Shown: in pieces, positions 33,984 through 43,356 of the stretch
Position numbering within the stretch: the stretch's first letter is position 1
Layout: the number at the start of each line of letters is the position of its first letter
Assembly (NCBI GenBank): GCA_963830385.1
Contig: CAWHMD010000005.1
Location: forward strand, 1,178,001 to 1,242,000
DNA from: Bog-532 sp963830385
GTDB lineage: Bacteria > Actinomycetota > Actinomycetes > Streptosporangiales > Streptosporangiaceae
DNA length: 64,000 nucleotides
Direction: 5' to 3'
Position numbers and translations under genes: made by a program
Notes under the pieces: generated by a model
Databases searched by the model: none
What the model was told of the DNA's origin: nothing
Seen by the model: the letters and a program-made list of their open reading frames with translations, nothing else

Positions 33984-34579
33984 CCGGGGACGGGAAGGGG
34001 GGCACGCTGCCGCCCGGGCACTTCGACCAGGTGTACGAGGAGTCGGCCGACCCCTACGGCTTCACCACCCGCTGGTACGAGCGCCGCAAGTACGCACTGA
34101 GCGTGGCAATGCTGCCGGCCGAACGCTACCGGCGCGCGTTCGAGCCCGCCTGCTCGATCGGGGTGCTGACCGCGCAGCTGGCACCGCGCTGTGAGGCCCT
34201 GCTGAGCTGCGACGGGGCGGCGACCGCGGTGGCCGCCGCGCGCACCCGGACGGCCGGGCTCCCGCAGGTCACGGTCGAGCAGCGGCGGCTGCCGGGCGAC
34301 TGGCCGGCCGATCGCGGCCCGTTCGACCTGATCGTGCTGTCCGAGCTGCTCTACTACTTCGGCGACGAGGACCTGGCCCGCACCGTCGGCCTGGCCGTCG
34401 GCACGCTGGCGGCGGACGGCACGCTACTGGCGGTGCACTGGCGGCGGCCGGTGTCGTTCCACCCGCAGACCGGCGACCAGGCGCACGCGGCGCTGGCGGC
34501 CCGGCCCGAGCTGACCGTGGTGGCCGACTACCGCGAGCCCGACTTCCTGGCCCAGGTGTACCAGCGGGTACCGGTCTAG
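33980..34579 (+). CDS. NodS-like SAM-dependent methyltransferase
   Basis: 199 residues from TTG 33980, which overlaps the PIG-L stop (TTGA). ADPYGFTTRWYERRKYAL at the start is the signature of the NodS family, whose rhizobial founder N-methylates the deacetylated end of a chito-oligosaccharide. The SAM site is FEPACSIGVLTAQLA and SELLYYFG follows. A PIG-L deacetylase followed by a NodS-like methyltransferase fits removal of acetyl from a sugar and methylation of the free amine; this is inference. Confidence 0.88.
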   Translation: MTGDGKGGTLPPGHFDQVYEESADPYGFTTRWYERRKYALSVAMLPAERYRRAFEPACSIGVLTAQLAPRCEALLSCDGAATAVAAARTRTAGLPQVTVEQRRLPGDWPADRGPFDLIVLSELLYYFGDEDLARTVGLAVGTLAADGTLLAVHWRRPVSFHPQTGDQAHAALAARPELTVVADYREPDFLAQVYQRVPV

Positions 34580-35338
34580 ATGATCGAAGCGGTTGGCGTC
34601 GTGGTGCCCGCCCACGACGAGGAGGAACTGCTGCCCGGCGGCCTGGCGGCGCTGGGTGCGGCCGTGGCCACCGCCACCGCCGGGCGGCCCGGCCTGCGGG
34701 TGCGGATCGTGGTGGCCGCCGACGCCTGCACCGATGACACTCCCGCCGTAGCGCGGCGCGCGGGCGCGCTCCTCGTTTCGGTAAATGCCGAAAACGTCGG
34801 CACGGCCAGGGCCGCGGGCATGGCCGCGCTGCTGGCGCCCGGGGCCACCGCCTGGGACGGGCGGCCGCCGCCCCCGGAACGGCTGTGGCTGGCCACCACC
34901 GACGCGGACTCGGTGGTGCCCGCGCGCTGGCTGGCCGACCAGCTCGACCGGGCCGACGCCGGCTGGGAGGCGGTGGTGGGCACGGTCGCGGTGGCCGACT
35001 GGACCGATCACGGCGACCGGGTCGCCGGTGAGTTCGCCCGCCGGTACGGCCGCTGGCGCGGCTGGCACCCGCACGTGCACGGGGCCAACCTGGGCTTCAC
35101 CGCCCGGGCCTACCAGGCCGCGGGCGGGTTCCCCGCCCTGGCCACCGGGGAGGACCGGGCGCTGGTGGCGGCCCTGCAGGCGGGCGGGCACCGGGTACTG
35201 CGGAGCGCGGCGATCTCGGTGGTCACCTCGGCCCGGGTCAGGTACCGGGCGCCTGCGGGCTTCGGCCACGACCTGGCTACCCTGAACGACGGCGCGGGTC
35301 CGCTGCTGGGCGTCCAGGGAGGTGTCACTGGTGTTTGA
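34580..35338 (+). CDS. GT2-family glycosyltransferase
   Basis: 252 residues, ATG directly after the methyltransferase stop. The GT-A start VVVPAHDEEELLPG, the nucleotide-binding ATTDADSVVPARWL (DxD-like), and HVHGANLGF and FPALATGEDRALV are family 2 motifs. No membrane helix, so it acts in the cytoplasm or peripherally. Last gene of the four-gene operon; the next gene overlaps its end. Confidence 0.9.
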   Translation: MIEAVGVVVPAHDEEELLPGGLAALGAAVATATAGRPGLRVRIVVAADACTDDTPAVARRAGALLVSVNAENVGTARAAGMAALLAPGATAWDGRPPPPERLWLATTDADSVVPARWLADQLDRADAGWEAVVGTVAVADWTDHGDRVAGEFARRYGRWRGWHPHVHGANLGFTARAYQAAGGFPALATGEDRALVAALQAGGHRVLRSAAISVVTSARVRYRAPAGFGHDLATLNDGAGPLLGVQGGVTGV

Positions 35339-36203
35339 GAAGTTCGTGCTGGAGCACATCGACGTGGGAGCGGCCACGCTGCGGGTCCGGCACGGCGGGT
35401 CGGGATACCCGGTGCTGCTGCTGCACGGGCACCCGCGCACCCACGCGACCTGGCACCGGGTCGCGCCGATGCTGGCCAGCGACTACAGCGTGGTCTGCCC
35501 GGACCTGCGCGGCTACGGGCAGTCCTCCAAGCCCACCCCGGCCGAGGACCGCGCCACCTACAGCAAACGGGCGATGGCCCAGGACTGCCTGCGGCTGATG
35601 CGGGAGCTCGGCTACGAGCGGTTCGCCGTGGTCGGGCACGACCGGGGCGCCTACGTGGCGTTCCGGCTGGCCATGGACCACCCGGAGGCGATCAGCCACC
35701 TGCTGATCGTGGACGCGGTGCCGATCGGCGAGGCGCTGGCCCGCTGCGACGCCGGCTTCGCGACGGCCTGGTACCACTGGTTCTGGCTGGGCAACCCGGA
35801 GGCGGAGGCGCACCGGATGATCAGCGCCGACCCGGACGCCTGGTATGACCGCGACGGCCAGCGGGCGCAGATGGGCGAGGAGAACTGGGCCGACTACCAG
35901 GCGGCCATACACGACCCGGCCACCGTGCTGGCGATGTGCGAGGACTACCGGGCCGGGCTGGGGCCGGACCGGGCCGCCGATGACGCCGACCGGGCGGCCG
36001 GACGCCGGCTGAGCTGCCCCACCCGGGTGCTGTGGGGCACCCGGGACGACATGGAGGAGCTGTACGGCGACGTGCTCGCGGTCTGGCGGACCTGGGCCGA
36101 CGACGTGACCGGGGCGCCGATCGAATCCGGGCATCACGTCGCCGAGGAGGCGCCCGGGCCGCTGGCCGAGCAGATCGCCACGCTTGTACCTTCTAAGGGA
36201 TAG
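35331..36203 (+). CDS. Alpha/beta hydrolase, haloacetate-dehalogenase-like
   Basis: 290 residues. The oxyanion motif LLHGHPRTHATWH, the nucleophile Asp in VGHDRGAYVAFRLA and the late His in ESGHHVAEEAP match the fluoroacetate-dehalogenase/epoxide-hydrolase branch, where Asp replaces Ser. The Arg after HDRGA that binds the carboxylate in characterised dehalogenases is Tyr here, so another ester or halide substrate is possible. I start at GTG 35331, six bases after GGGAGG; GTG 35322 lies inside the ribosome binding site. Overlaps the GT2 gene by eight bases. Confidence 0.85.
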   Translation: MFEKFVLEHIDVGAATLRVRHGGSGYPVLLLHGHPRTHATWHRVAPMLASDYSVVCPDLRGYGQSSKPTPAEDRATYSKRAMAQDCLRLMRELGYERFAVVGHDRGAYVAFRLAMDHPEAISHLLIVDAVPIGEALARCDAGFATAWYHWFWLGNPEAEAHRMISADPDAWYDRDGQRAQMGEENWADYQAAIHDPATVLAMCEDYRAGLGPDRAADDADRAAGRRLSCPTRVLWGTRDDMEELYGDVLAVWRTWADDVTGAPIESGHHVAEEAPGPLAEQIATLVPSKG

Positions 36204-36282
36204 CCCCGGGTCAACGCCGGCCGTCGCGTGATCCGCTGGGTGAGGATACGTTTTCAGGGTTTTCCAGATAGCCGAGGTGGTT

Positions 36283-37131
36283 ATGCGCCCGTTGATCGGT
36301 ATCTCCACGTACAACGATCTGGCCCAATGGCGCGACTGGTCCGCGCCGGCCGCGCTGATTCCGCAGACCTACGTGGACGCGGTGCGGCGCAGTGGCGGCC
36401 GGCCGGTGCTGCTGCCGCCCGGCGGTGACCCAGCCGAGGCCGCGGCCACCGTAGCCGACCTGGACGGGCTGATCGTGTCGGGCGGCGGGGACGTGGACCC
36501 GGCCAGGTACGGCGCGGCCCAGCACCCGGAGACCGGCGCGCCGAACGGCGAGCGCGACGGCTGGGAGCTGGCCCTGCTGGACGCCGCGCTGGCGGCTGGA
36601 GTGCCCCTGCTGGCCATCTGCCGGGGCATCCAGCTGCTCAACGTGGTCCGCGGCGGGACCCTGCACCAGCACCTGCCGCAGGTGGTCGGGCACGAGGACC
36701 ATTCCGGCCCGGCCTGCGGCTTTGGGCGGCACCTGGTCCGGGTGGGGACGGCCGGGGCGCTGGGGCGGGTGCTGACAGGCGGCGATGGGGACGCCTGGCT
36801 GGACGCGCCGACGCACCACCACCAGGCGGTCGATCGCCTCGGGGACGGCCTGGTCGCGACCGCCTGGGCGGCCGACGGGACCGTGGAGGGGCTCGAGGCC
36901 GTGGGCAGCCCGGTGTTCGCGGTCGGGGTGCAGTGGCATCCGGAGGAAGGCGACGACCCGCGGCTGTTCGCGGCGCTGGTGGCCGCGGCTGGTGTTGCCC
37001 GTGGGACTGGTGGGGCTGATGTGGCTGCTGGGGCTGGAGTGGCCGGTGAGGCTGGAGTGACGAAGGGGACGATACGGGACGGGTCCGGCGAGCTGGACGT
37101 GGCTGTTTCGTTATCGTCGGTCTATTCTTGA
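36283..37131 (+). CDS. PuuD-like gamma-glutamyl amine hydrolase
   Basis: 282 residues. Class I glutamine-amidotransferase fold with the nucleophile Cys in AICRGIQLLNVV and the His-x-Glu in VQWHPEEGD; no synthetase domain, as in PuuD, which frees glutamate from gamma-glutamyl-GABA. ATG 36283 follows GAGG by five bases. The last 45 residues are a low-complexity Gly/Val/Ala tail beyond the usual end. First gene of the amine-utilisation cluster. Confidence 0.88.
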   Translation: MRPLIGISTYNDLAQWRDWSAPAALIPQTYVDAVRRSGGRPVLLPPGGDPAEAAATVADLDGLIVSGGGDVDPARYGAAQHPETGAPNGERDGWELALLDAALAAGVPLLAICRGIQLLNVVRGGTLHQHLPQVVGHEDHSGPACGFGRHLVRVGTAGALGRVLTGGDGDAWLDAPTHHHQAVDRLGDGLVATAWAADGTVEGLEAVGSPVFAVGVQWHPEEGDDPRLFAALVAAAGVARGTGGADVAAGAGVAGEAGVTKGTIRDGSGELDVAVSLSSVYS

Positions 37132-37183
37132 TCCATTAAGCAGCCGGAACCGCCGCTGCATCCAGCCGGGAGGCCACCCCGCC

Positions 37184-37999
37184 GTGCCGGAAGGATCGTC
37201 CGCCATCACCGACGCGGTATTCCGCCCGGTCCGGACCGGCAACGCCTTCGAGGAGACGGTGGAACGGCTGCTGGACGGCATCCGGCTGGGCGTGCACGGC
37301 AACGGCGACCGGCTGCCGCCGGAGCGCGAACTGGCCGCCCGGCTCGGGGTCAGCCGGGTCACCGTCCGGGACGCGCTGCGCGAGCTGGCCGCGGCGGGCT
37401 ACGTGGAGACCCGGCGCGGGCGGTTCGGCGGCACGTTCGTCACCTACCAGCCCGACCCCATCCCCCACCGTGAGCTCGCCCGGGCCGCCCGCGGCATGGG
37501 CGACCTGCTCACCGACGCGCTGACGTTCCGCCGGGTGGTCGAGGCGGGCGCGGCCGAGACCGCTGCCCGGGCCACGCTGTCCCGGCGCCAGCGCGAAGAG
37601 CTGACCGCCAGCCTGGCGGCGGTGGCCGAGGCCGGGCTGGCCGGGTACCGGCAGGCCGACACCCGGCTGCACCTGGCGGTGGCCGAGGCGGCCGGGTCGG
37701 CCATGCTGACCACGGCGGTGGTCGAGGTCCGGGTGCACCTGGTCGACCTGCTCAACGCGATCCCGATGCTGGAGCGCAACCTGGTGCACTCCAACCGGCA
37801 GCACGCGGCCATCGTGCAGGCGATCCTGGCCGGCGACCCGGTCCGGGCCCGGCAGGCCATGGAGGAACACGTCGACGGGACGGCCGCGCTGCTGCGCGGA
37901 TTCCTGGGCGGCGCGGGCGACGCCGGCGAGCCGGGCGACCCCGGTGACGCCAGCGGCGGGGGCCCGGGCAAATCCGATCTTGACAGCCTGCTCCCGTAG
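37184..37999 (+). CDS. GntR/FadR-family transcriptional regulator
   Basis: 271 residues from GTG. The winged HTH (LPPERELAARLGVSRVTVRDALRE) is followed by an all-helical FCD ligand domain with metal-binding Asp/His residues (ADTRLHLAVAEAAG and SNRQHAAIVQAILAGD). A Gly/Asp-rich tail ends it. It stands between the PuuD-like gene and the permease and most likely represses the cluster until the amine or its product binds. Confidence 0.92.
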   Translation: MPEGSSAITDAVFRPVRTGNAFEETVERLLDGIRLGVHGNGDRLPPERELAARLGVSRVTVRDALRELAAAGYVETRRGRFGGTFVTYQPDPIPHRELARAARGMGDLLTDALTFRRVVEAGAAETAARATLSRRQREELTASLAAVAEAGLAGYRQADTRLHLAVAEAAGSAMLTTAVVEVRVHLVDLLNAIPMLERNLVHSNRQHAAIVQAILAGDPVRARQAMEEHVDGTAALLRGFLGGAGDAGEPGDPGDASGGGPGKSDLDSLLP

Positions 38000-38116
38000 T
38001 GCGTCAATACCTGTTAATCAATGGGTCAGAGTCAGGCATATAAGCCGAGGTCCCGGCTGATCAGCGTCGACCGCCATCGTTAGCGCCATACCGCCCGGCC
38101 CCACCAGGGAGGCTCC

Positions 38117-39691
38117 GTGTCAGCCGACGAAACCGCCGTTCCCGCCCCCACTCCACCGCCCTCGGGCCCGCCCGCCGGCGCAGCCACCGCGCAGAGCGAC
38201 GACGAGCGCCGCCTGCACGACATGGGCTACGCCCAGGAACTGCGCCGGCACATGTCCGGCTTCTCGAACTTCGCGGTCTCGTTCACGATCATCTCGATCC
38301 TGTCCGGCTGCCTGACCCTGTACGGCACCGGCATGAACACCGGCGGGCCGGCCCTGATCACCTGGGGCTGGCCGTTCGTCGGGATCATGACGCTGTTCGT
38401 CGGGCTGGCGATGGCCGAGGTCTGCTCCAGCTACCCGACCGCCGGCGGCCTCTACTACTGGTCGGCCAAGCTGGCCAAGAACAACGCACCGGCCTGGTCG
38501 TGGTTCACCGGCTGGTTCAACTTCCTGGGCCAGGTGGCGGTCACGGCCGGCATCGACTTCGGGGCCGCGTTCTTCCTCAACGCCCTGCTCGACCTGCAGT
38601 GGGGTTTCGACACCCGGCCCTGGCACACGATCGTGCTGTTCGCGGCGATCCTGGTCGTGCACGCGCTGCTGAACCAGTTCGGCGTGACCATCGTGGCCCT
38701 GTTCAACGACATCAGCGTCTGGTGGCACATCATCGGCGTCCTGCTGATCGTGGCCGTGCTGGCCTTCGTGCCGTCGCACCACCAGTCGGCCTCGTTCGTG
38801 TTCGGGCACTTCGTCAACAACACCGGCTGGGGCTCGACGTTCTACGTCGCGCTGCTCGGCCTGCTGCTGGCCCAGTACACGTTCACCGGGTACGACGCCT
38901 CGGCCCACATGACCGAGGAGACCCGGGACGCGGCCACGGCCGGCCCGCGCGGCATCGTCACCTCGATCCTGGTCTCGCTGGCGGCGGGCTGGGTGCTGCT
39001 GATCGGGGTCACGTTCGCCATCCAGCACTACGCCACCGAGTCGACCGCGACCGTGCCGCCGGCCCAGATCTTCGTGGACGCGATCGGGAACACCGGCGGC
39101 AAGCTGCTGCTGGTCGTGGTGGTGGTGGCCCAGCTGTTCTGCGGGATGGCCTCGGTGACCGCGAACTCGCGGATGATCTACGCGTTCTCCCGGGACGGGG
39201 CGCTGCCGGGGTCGCGGATCTGGCACAAGATCAACCCGCGGACCCGGACGCCAACCAACGCGATCTGGCTGGCGGCGGGCGGCGCGCTCATCCTCGGCCT
39301 GCCCTACCTGTGGAACAGCACCGCCTACGCGGCGGTGACCTCGATCGCGGTCATCGGCCTGTACGTGGCCTACGTGCTGCCCACCTTCCTCCGGCTGCTG
39401 CGGGGCGCGGACTTCCAGCCCGGGCCGTGGCACCTGGGCCGCTGGTCCCGGCCGATCGGGATCATCGCGGTGCTCTGGGTCTTGTTCATCTCGATCCTGT
39501 TCATGCTGCCGACCGCCTCGCCGATCACCTTCAAGACGTTCAACTACACGGTGTTCGCGGTGGTCGCCGTGCTCGGCTTCGCCACCATCTACTGGTTCGT
39601 GTCGGCCCGGCGCTGGTTCAAGGGCCCGAAGGTTCAGGGCAGCTCCGAGGAACTAGCCGCCATCGAGAATGAACTGGAGTCACTGGCCTAG
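38117..39691 (+). CDS. APC-family amino acid/amine permease
   Basis: 524 residues, twelve predicted membrane helices after a Pro-rich cytoplasmic tail of 40 residues. MGYAQELRRHMSGFSNFAVSFTIISIL and YPTAGGLYYWSAKLA are typical of the GABA/choline permease branch of the APC superfamily. GTG 38117 follows GGGAGG by six bases. Its TAG overlaps the next GTG by one base, so uptake is translationally coupled to the glutamine-synthetase-like enzyme. Probable substrate: a polyamine, GABA or ethanolamine. Confidence 0.92.
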   Translation: MSADETAVPAPTPPPSGPPAGAATAQSDDERRLHDMGYAQELRRHMSGFSNFAVSFTIISILSGCLTLYGTGMNTGGPALITWGWPFVGIMTLFVGLAMAEVCSSYPTAGGLYYWSAKLAKNNAPAWSWFTGWFNFLGQVAVTAGIDFGAAFFLNALLDLQWGFDTRPWHTIVLFAAILVVHALLNQFGVTIVALFNDISVWWHIIGVLLIVAVLAFVPSHHQSASFVFGHFVNNTGWGSTFYVALLGLLLAQYTFTGYDASAHMTEETRDAATAGPRGIVTSILVSLAAGWVLLIGVTFAIQHYATESTATVPPAQIFVDAIGNTGGKLLLVVVVVAQLFCGMASVTANSRMIYAFSRDGALPGSRIWHKINPRTRTPTNAIWLAAGGALILGLPYLWNSTAYAAVTSIAVIGLYVAYVLPTFLRLLRGADFQPGPWHLGRWSRPIGIIAVLWVLFISILFMLPTASPITFKTFNYTVFAVVAVLGFATIYWFVSARRWFKGPKVQGSSEELAAIENELESLA

Positions 39692-41073
39692 TGGTTGACA
39701 CATACGGCCTGGCCAATCGGCGAGCGGCCAACTTCGAGGAGATCAGCGCCGCGGTCGCGGCCGGCACGATCGACACGGTGATCGTGGCGCTGACCGACAT
39801 GCAGGGACGGCTCCAGGGCAAGCGGCTGCACGCGCCGTACTTCGTGGACGAGGTCATCCAGCACGGCACCGAGGCGTGCAACTACCTGCTGGCCGTGGAC
39901 ATCGACATGAACACGGTGGACGGGTACGAGCTGACGTCCTGGGAAAGTGGTTACGGGGACTTCGTGCTGGTCCCCGACCCGTCGACGACCAGGATGCTGC
40001 CCTGGCACGAGGGCACCGCGCTGGTCCTGGCCGACGTGCAGAAGCTGGACGGCACGCCGGTCGCGCCGTCGCCCCGGCAGATGCTCAAGCACCAGCTGGC
40101 CCGGGCGGCCGAGCGCGGCTGGACCGCCTACGCCGGCACCGAGCTCGAGTTCATCGTGTTCGAGGACACCTACGAGCAGGCCTGGGACAAGAACTACCGC
40201 GGCCTGACCCCGGCCAACCGGTACAACGTCGACTACTCGGTGATGGGCACGTCCCGCGTCGAACCGCTGCTGCGGGACATCCGGCTCAGCATGGCCAAGG
40301 CGGGGATGACGGTCGAGTCGGCCAAGGGCGAGTGCAACCCCGGCCAGCACGAGATCGCGTTCCTCTACAAGGACGCGCTGACCACCTGCGACAACCACGT
40401 GGTGTATAAGACCGGCTCCAAAGAGATCGCCGCCGCGCACGGCTGCAGCCTGACGTTCATGGCCAAGCCGAACGACAGGGAAGGCAACTCCTGCCACATC
40501 CATCTGTCGTTCCGGGGCGCCGACGGCAAGCCGGTCATGTCCGGCGACGGCTCGCACGGCTTGTCGCCGGCCGGGGAGCAGATCATCGCCGGGCTGCTGG
40601 ACGGGCTCCGGGAGATGACCCTGCTGTTCGCCCCCAACGTCAACTCCTACAAGCGTTACCAGGACGGCAGCTTCGCGCCGACCACGGTGGCCTGGGGGGT
40701 GGACAACCGGACCTGCGCGCTGCGGCTGGTCGGGCACGGCCCGTCGCTACGGGTCGAGTGCCGGGTCCCGGGCGGCGACGTCAACCCCTACCTGGCCATA
40801 TCCGGACTGGTGGCGGCGGCGCTGCGCGGGGTCGAACGGGAACTGCCGCTGCCCGCGCCGGTGGCTGGGAACGCGTACGGGCTGGACGGGGCGACCCAGG
40901 TGCCGAGGACGCTGGGTGAGGCGGCCGGGCTGTGGTCTTCCTCGGAGCTGGCGGCCGAGGCGTTCGGCGCGGAAGTGGTGGCCCACTACGCGAACATGGC
41001 CCGGGTCGAGCTGGACGCCTACAACGCCGCGGTGACCGACTGGGAGCTGCGCCGTTACTTCGAGCGCTTGTGA
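39691..41073 (+). CDS. Glutamine-synthetase-like gamma-glutamyl amine ligase (PuuA/GlnA3 type)
   Basis: 460 residues. Catalytic and metal sites are present (GTELEFIVFEDTYEQAW, KGECNPGQHEIAF, SCHIHLSFRG, NSYKRYQDGSFAPT, RVECRVPGGDVNPY). The sequence belongs to the GlnA-like group that ATP-dependently glutamylates polyamines or ethanolamine rather than ammonia. The C-terminal adenylylation loop of GlnA is absent. Together with the permease, aldehyde dehydrogenase and PuuD-like hydrolase it forms most of a gamma-glutamylation pathway. Confidence 0.9.
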   Translation: MVDTYGLANRRAANFEEISAAVAAGTIDTVIVALTDMQGRLQGKRLHAPYFVDEVIQHGTEACNYLLAVDIDMNTVDGYELTSWESGYGDFVLVPDPSTTRMLPWHEGTALVLADVQKLDGTPVAPSPRQMLKHQLARAAERGWTAYAGTELEFIVFEDTYEQAWDKNYRGLTPANRYNVDYSVMGTSRVEPLLRDIRLSMAKAGMTVESAKGECNPGQHEIAFLYKDALTTCDNHVVYKTGSKEIAAAHGCSLTFMAKPNDREGNSCHIHLSFRGADGKPVMSGDGSHGLSPAGEQIIAGLLDGLREMTLLFAPNVNSYKRYQDGSFAPTTVAWGVDNRTCALRLVGHGPSLRVECRVPGGDVNPYLAISGLVAAALRGVERELPLPAPVAGNAYGLDGATQVPRTLGEAAGLWSSSELAAEAFGAEVVAHYANMARVELDAYNAAVTDWELRRYFERL

Positions 41074-41110
41074 GCAGGCGGCAGCCGGGCGCGGCTGTGA
41101 GCGGGTGGCT

Positions 41111-42490
41111 ATGAGCGCGCCCATCGTCCAGGACGTGCTGAATCCGGCCACCGAGGCGGTGGTTTCGCGCGTTCCGGAGATCGCGCTGGCCGAGGCCGAG
41201 TGGGCCGTGCGGCAGGCCGAGGACGCGGCGGTCGTCTGGGGCGGCCTGGCCCCGGCCGACCGGGCCCGGCTGCTGCGGGCGTTCGCCGGGCTGGTCGACC
41301 GGGATCTGGAGCAGCTCGCCCAGCTGGAGGTGGCCGAGGCCGGGCACCCGATCGCCAGCGCCCGGGGCGAGGCGGCGGCGGCGCGTGACGTGCTGCTGTA
41401 CTACGCCGGGGCGCCGGAACGGCTGTCCGGACGGCAGATCCCGGTGGCGGGCGGGCTGGACGTGACGTTCCGCGAGCCGCTCGGCGTGGTCGGGGTGATC
41501 GTGCCGTGGAACTTCCCCATGCCGATCGCGACCTGGGGGTTCGCCCCGGCGCTGGCGGCCGGGAACGCGGTGCTGCTCAAGCCCGCGGAGCTGACCCCGC
41601 TGACCGCGCTGCATCTGGCTGCGCTGGCCGTCGAGGCCGGACTGCCGGAGGGTGTGCTCCAGGTGCTGTGCGGACGCGGGCCGGTGGTGGGCCGGTTCCT
41701 GGTCGAGCATCCCGCGGTGCGCAAGATCTGCTTCACCGGCTCGGTGCCGGTGGGCCAGTCGGTCATGGCCGCGTGCGCGACCCAGACCAAGCGGGTCACG
41801 CTGGAGTTGGGCGGCAAGAACCCGAACATCGTGTTCGCCGACGCCGACCTGGACAAGGCGGCGGCGACCGCGCCGTACGCGGTGTTCGACAACGCCGGCC
41901 AGGACTGCTGCGCCCGGTCCCGGATGCTGGTCCAGCGCTCGGTGTTCGACGAGTTCATGGGGCGGTTCGAAACCGCGGTCCGCGGCGTGGTGGTCGGCGA
42001 CCCGCTGGATGAGAAGACCGAGATGGGGCCCCTGATCTCGGCCGCCCAGCGGGACCGGGTGCGTTCGTTCGTGCCGCCGGACGCGCCGGTCGCGTTCCGG
42101 GGGGCGGCGCCCTCCGGGCCGGGGTTCTGGTACGCGCCGACGGTGCTGGCGGGGCTTTCGGCTTCGGTGACGGGGCTGCCGGCTTGGCGGGACGAGGTGT
42201 TCGGGCCGGTCGTCTGCGTGGTCCCGTTCGAGGACGAGGCAGAGGCGATCCAGCTGGCCAACGCCACCCCGTACGGGCTGTCGGGGTCGATCTGGACCCG
42301 GGACGCCGGCCGGGCCATCCGGGTGTCGCGGGCCGTGCAGGCCGGCAACCTGTCGGTGAACTCGCACTCCTCGGTCCGGTATTCGACGCCGTTCGGCGGC
42401 TTCAAGCAGTCCGGGCTGGGCCGTGAGCTGGGCCCGGACGCGGCGCTGGCCTTTACCGAGGAAAAGAACGTCTTCATCGCGACGGACTAA
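41111..42490 (+). CDS. NAD(P)-dependent aldehyde dehydrogenase
   Basis: 459 residues. PWNFPMPIATW, the general base Glu in LELGGKNPNIVF, the nucleophile Cys in NAGQDCCARSR and FGPVVCVVPF are all intact. In this cluster it would oxidise the gamma-glutamyl aminoaldehyde made from the glutamylated amine (PuuC role). ATG 41111 is chosen over GTG 41105. Confidence 0.93.
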   Translation: MSAPIVQDVLNPATEAVVSRVPEIALAEAEWAVRQAEDAAVVWGGLAPADRARLLRAFAGLVDRDLEQLAQLEVAEAGHPIASARGEAAAARDVLLYYAGAPERLSGRQIPVAGGLDVTFREPLGVVGVIVPWNFPMPIATWGFAPALAAGNAVLLKPAELTPLTALHLAALAVEAGLPEGVLQVLCGRGPVVGRFLVEHPAVRKICFTGSVPVGQSVMAACATQTKRVTLELGGKNPNIVFADADLDKAAATAPYAVFDNAGQDCCARSRMLVQRSVFDEFMGRFETAVRGVVVGDPLDEKTEMGPLISAAQRDRVRSFVPPDAPVAFRGAAPSGPGFWYAPTVLAGLSASVTGLPAWRDEVFGPVVCVVPFEDEAEAIQLANATPYGLSGSIWTRDAGRAIRVSRAVQAGNLSVNSHSSVRYSTPFGGFKQSGLGRELGPDAALAFTEEKNVFIATD

Positions 42491-42502
42491 AGGCAGGTGC
42501 GT

Positions 42503-43279
42503 GTGCACGGTTCCAATGGGCGCCTCGACTCGCGGACGGCCGTCGTGACCGGGGCCGGCAGCGGCATCGGGCTGGCCACCGTGCGGCGGTTCGCGGCCGA
42601 GGGCGCGAACGTGGTGGCGGTGGACATCGACGAGCAGGCCGGGGAAAAGGCCGCCGCCGAGGCGGGCGGGCTGTTCGTCCGGGCCGACGTGACCGCGGCC
42701 GACGACGTGGCGGCCATGTTCGCGGCCGCCTTCGACGCCTACGGCTCGGTGGACGTGGCGTTCAACAACGCGGGCATCTCGCCGCCCGATGACGACTCGA
42801 TCCTGACCACCGGGCTTGACGCCTGGCGGCGGGTGCAGGAGGTCAACCTGACCTCGGTCTACCTGTGCTGCAAGGAAGTCATCCCGTACATGCAGCGCCA
42901 GGGCAAGGGCTCGATCATCAACACGGCCTCGTTCGTGGCCATCATGGGTGCCGCCACGTCGCAAATCTCCTACACCGCGTCCAAGGGCGGCGTGCTGGCC
43001 ATGAGCCGGGAGCTGGGCGTGCAGTTCGCCCGCGAGGGCATCCGCGTCAACGCGCTGTGCCCGGGCCCGGTCAACACGCCGCTGCTGCAGGAGCTGTTCG
43101 CGGCCGACCCGGAGCGAGCCGCCCGGCGGATGGTCCACATCCCGATGGGCCGGTTCGGCGAGGCCGACGAGATCGCCGCCGCGGTGACGTTCCTGGCCAG
43201 TGACGACTCCTCGTTCATCACGGCCTCTTCGTTCGTGGTGGATGGCGGCATTTCCGGCGCTTATGTGACGCCGCTGTAA
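42503..43279 (+). CDS. Short-chain dehydrogenase/reductase
   Basis: 258 residues. The NAD-binding TGAGSGIGLAT, the NNAG motif (FNNAGISPP) and the catalytic YTASK are intact. GTG 42503 is preferred because AAAGG lies nine bases before it; GTG 42497 is only three bases away from it. It is the last gene of the amine cluster and occupies the place where a PuuB-type oxidase might be expected, but SDRs do not oxidise amines, so a side step (alcohol to carbonyl) is more likely. Confidence 0.9.
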   Translation: MHGSNGRLDSRTAVVTGAGSGIGLATVRRFAAEGANVVAVDIDEQAGEKAAAEAGGLFVRADVTAADDVAAMFAAAFDAYGSVDVAFNNAGISPPDDDSILTTGLDAWRRVQEVNLTSVYLCCKEVIPYMQRQGKGSIINTASFVAIMGAATSQISYTASKGGVLAMSRELGVQFAREGIRVNALCPGPVNTPLLQELFAADPERAARRMVHIPMGRFGEADEIAAAVTFLASDDSSFITASSFVVDGGISGAYVTPL

Positions 43280-43356
43280 ATGCGCTGATCGGCTGACCAG
43301 CCGCTGGCGGCTCCAGTATCGTCCCTCCGGTCTTGTCCGATACCGAGGGGGACGAA

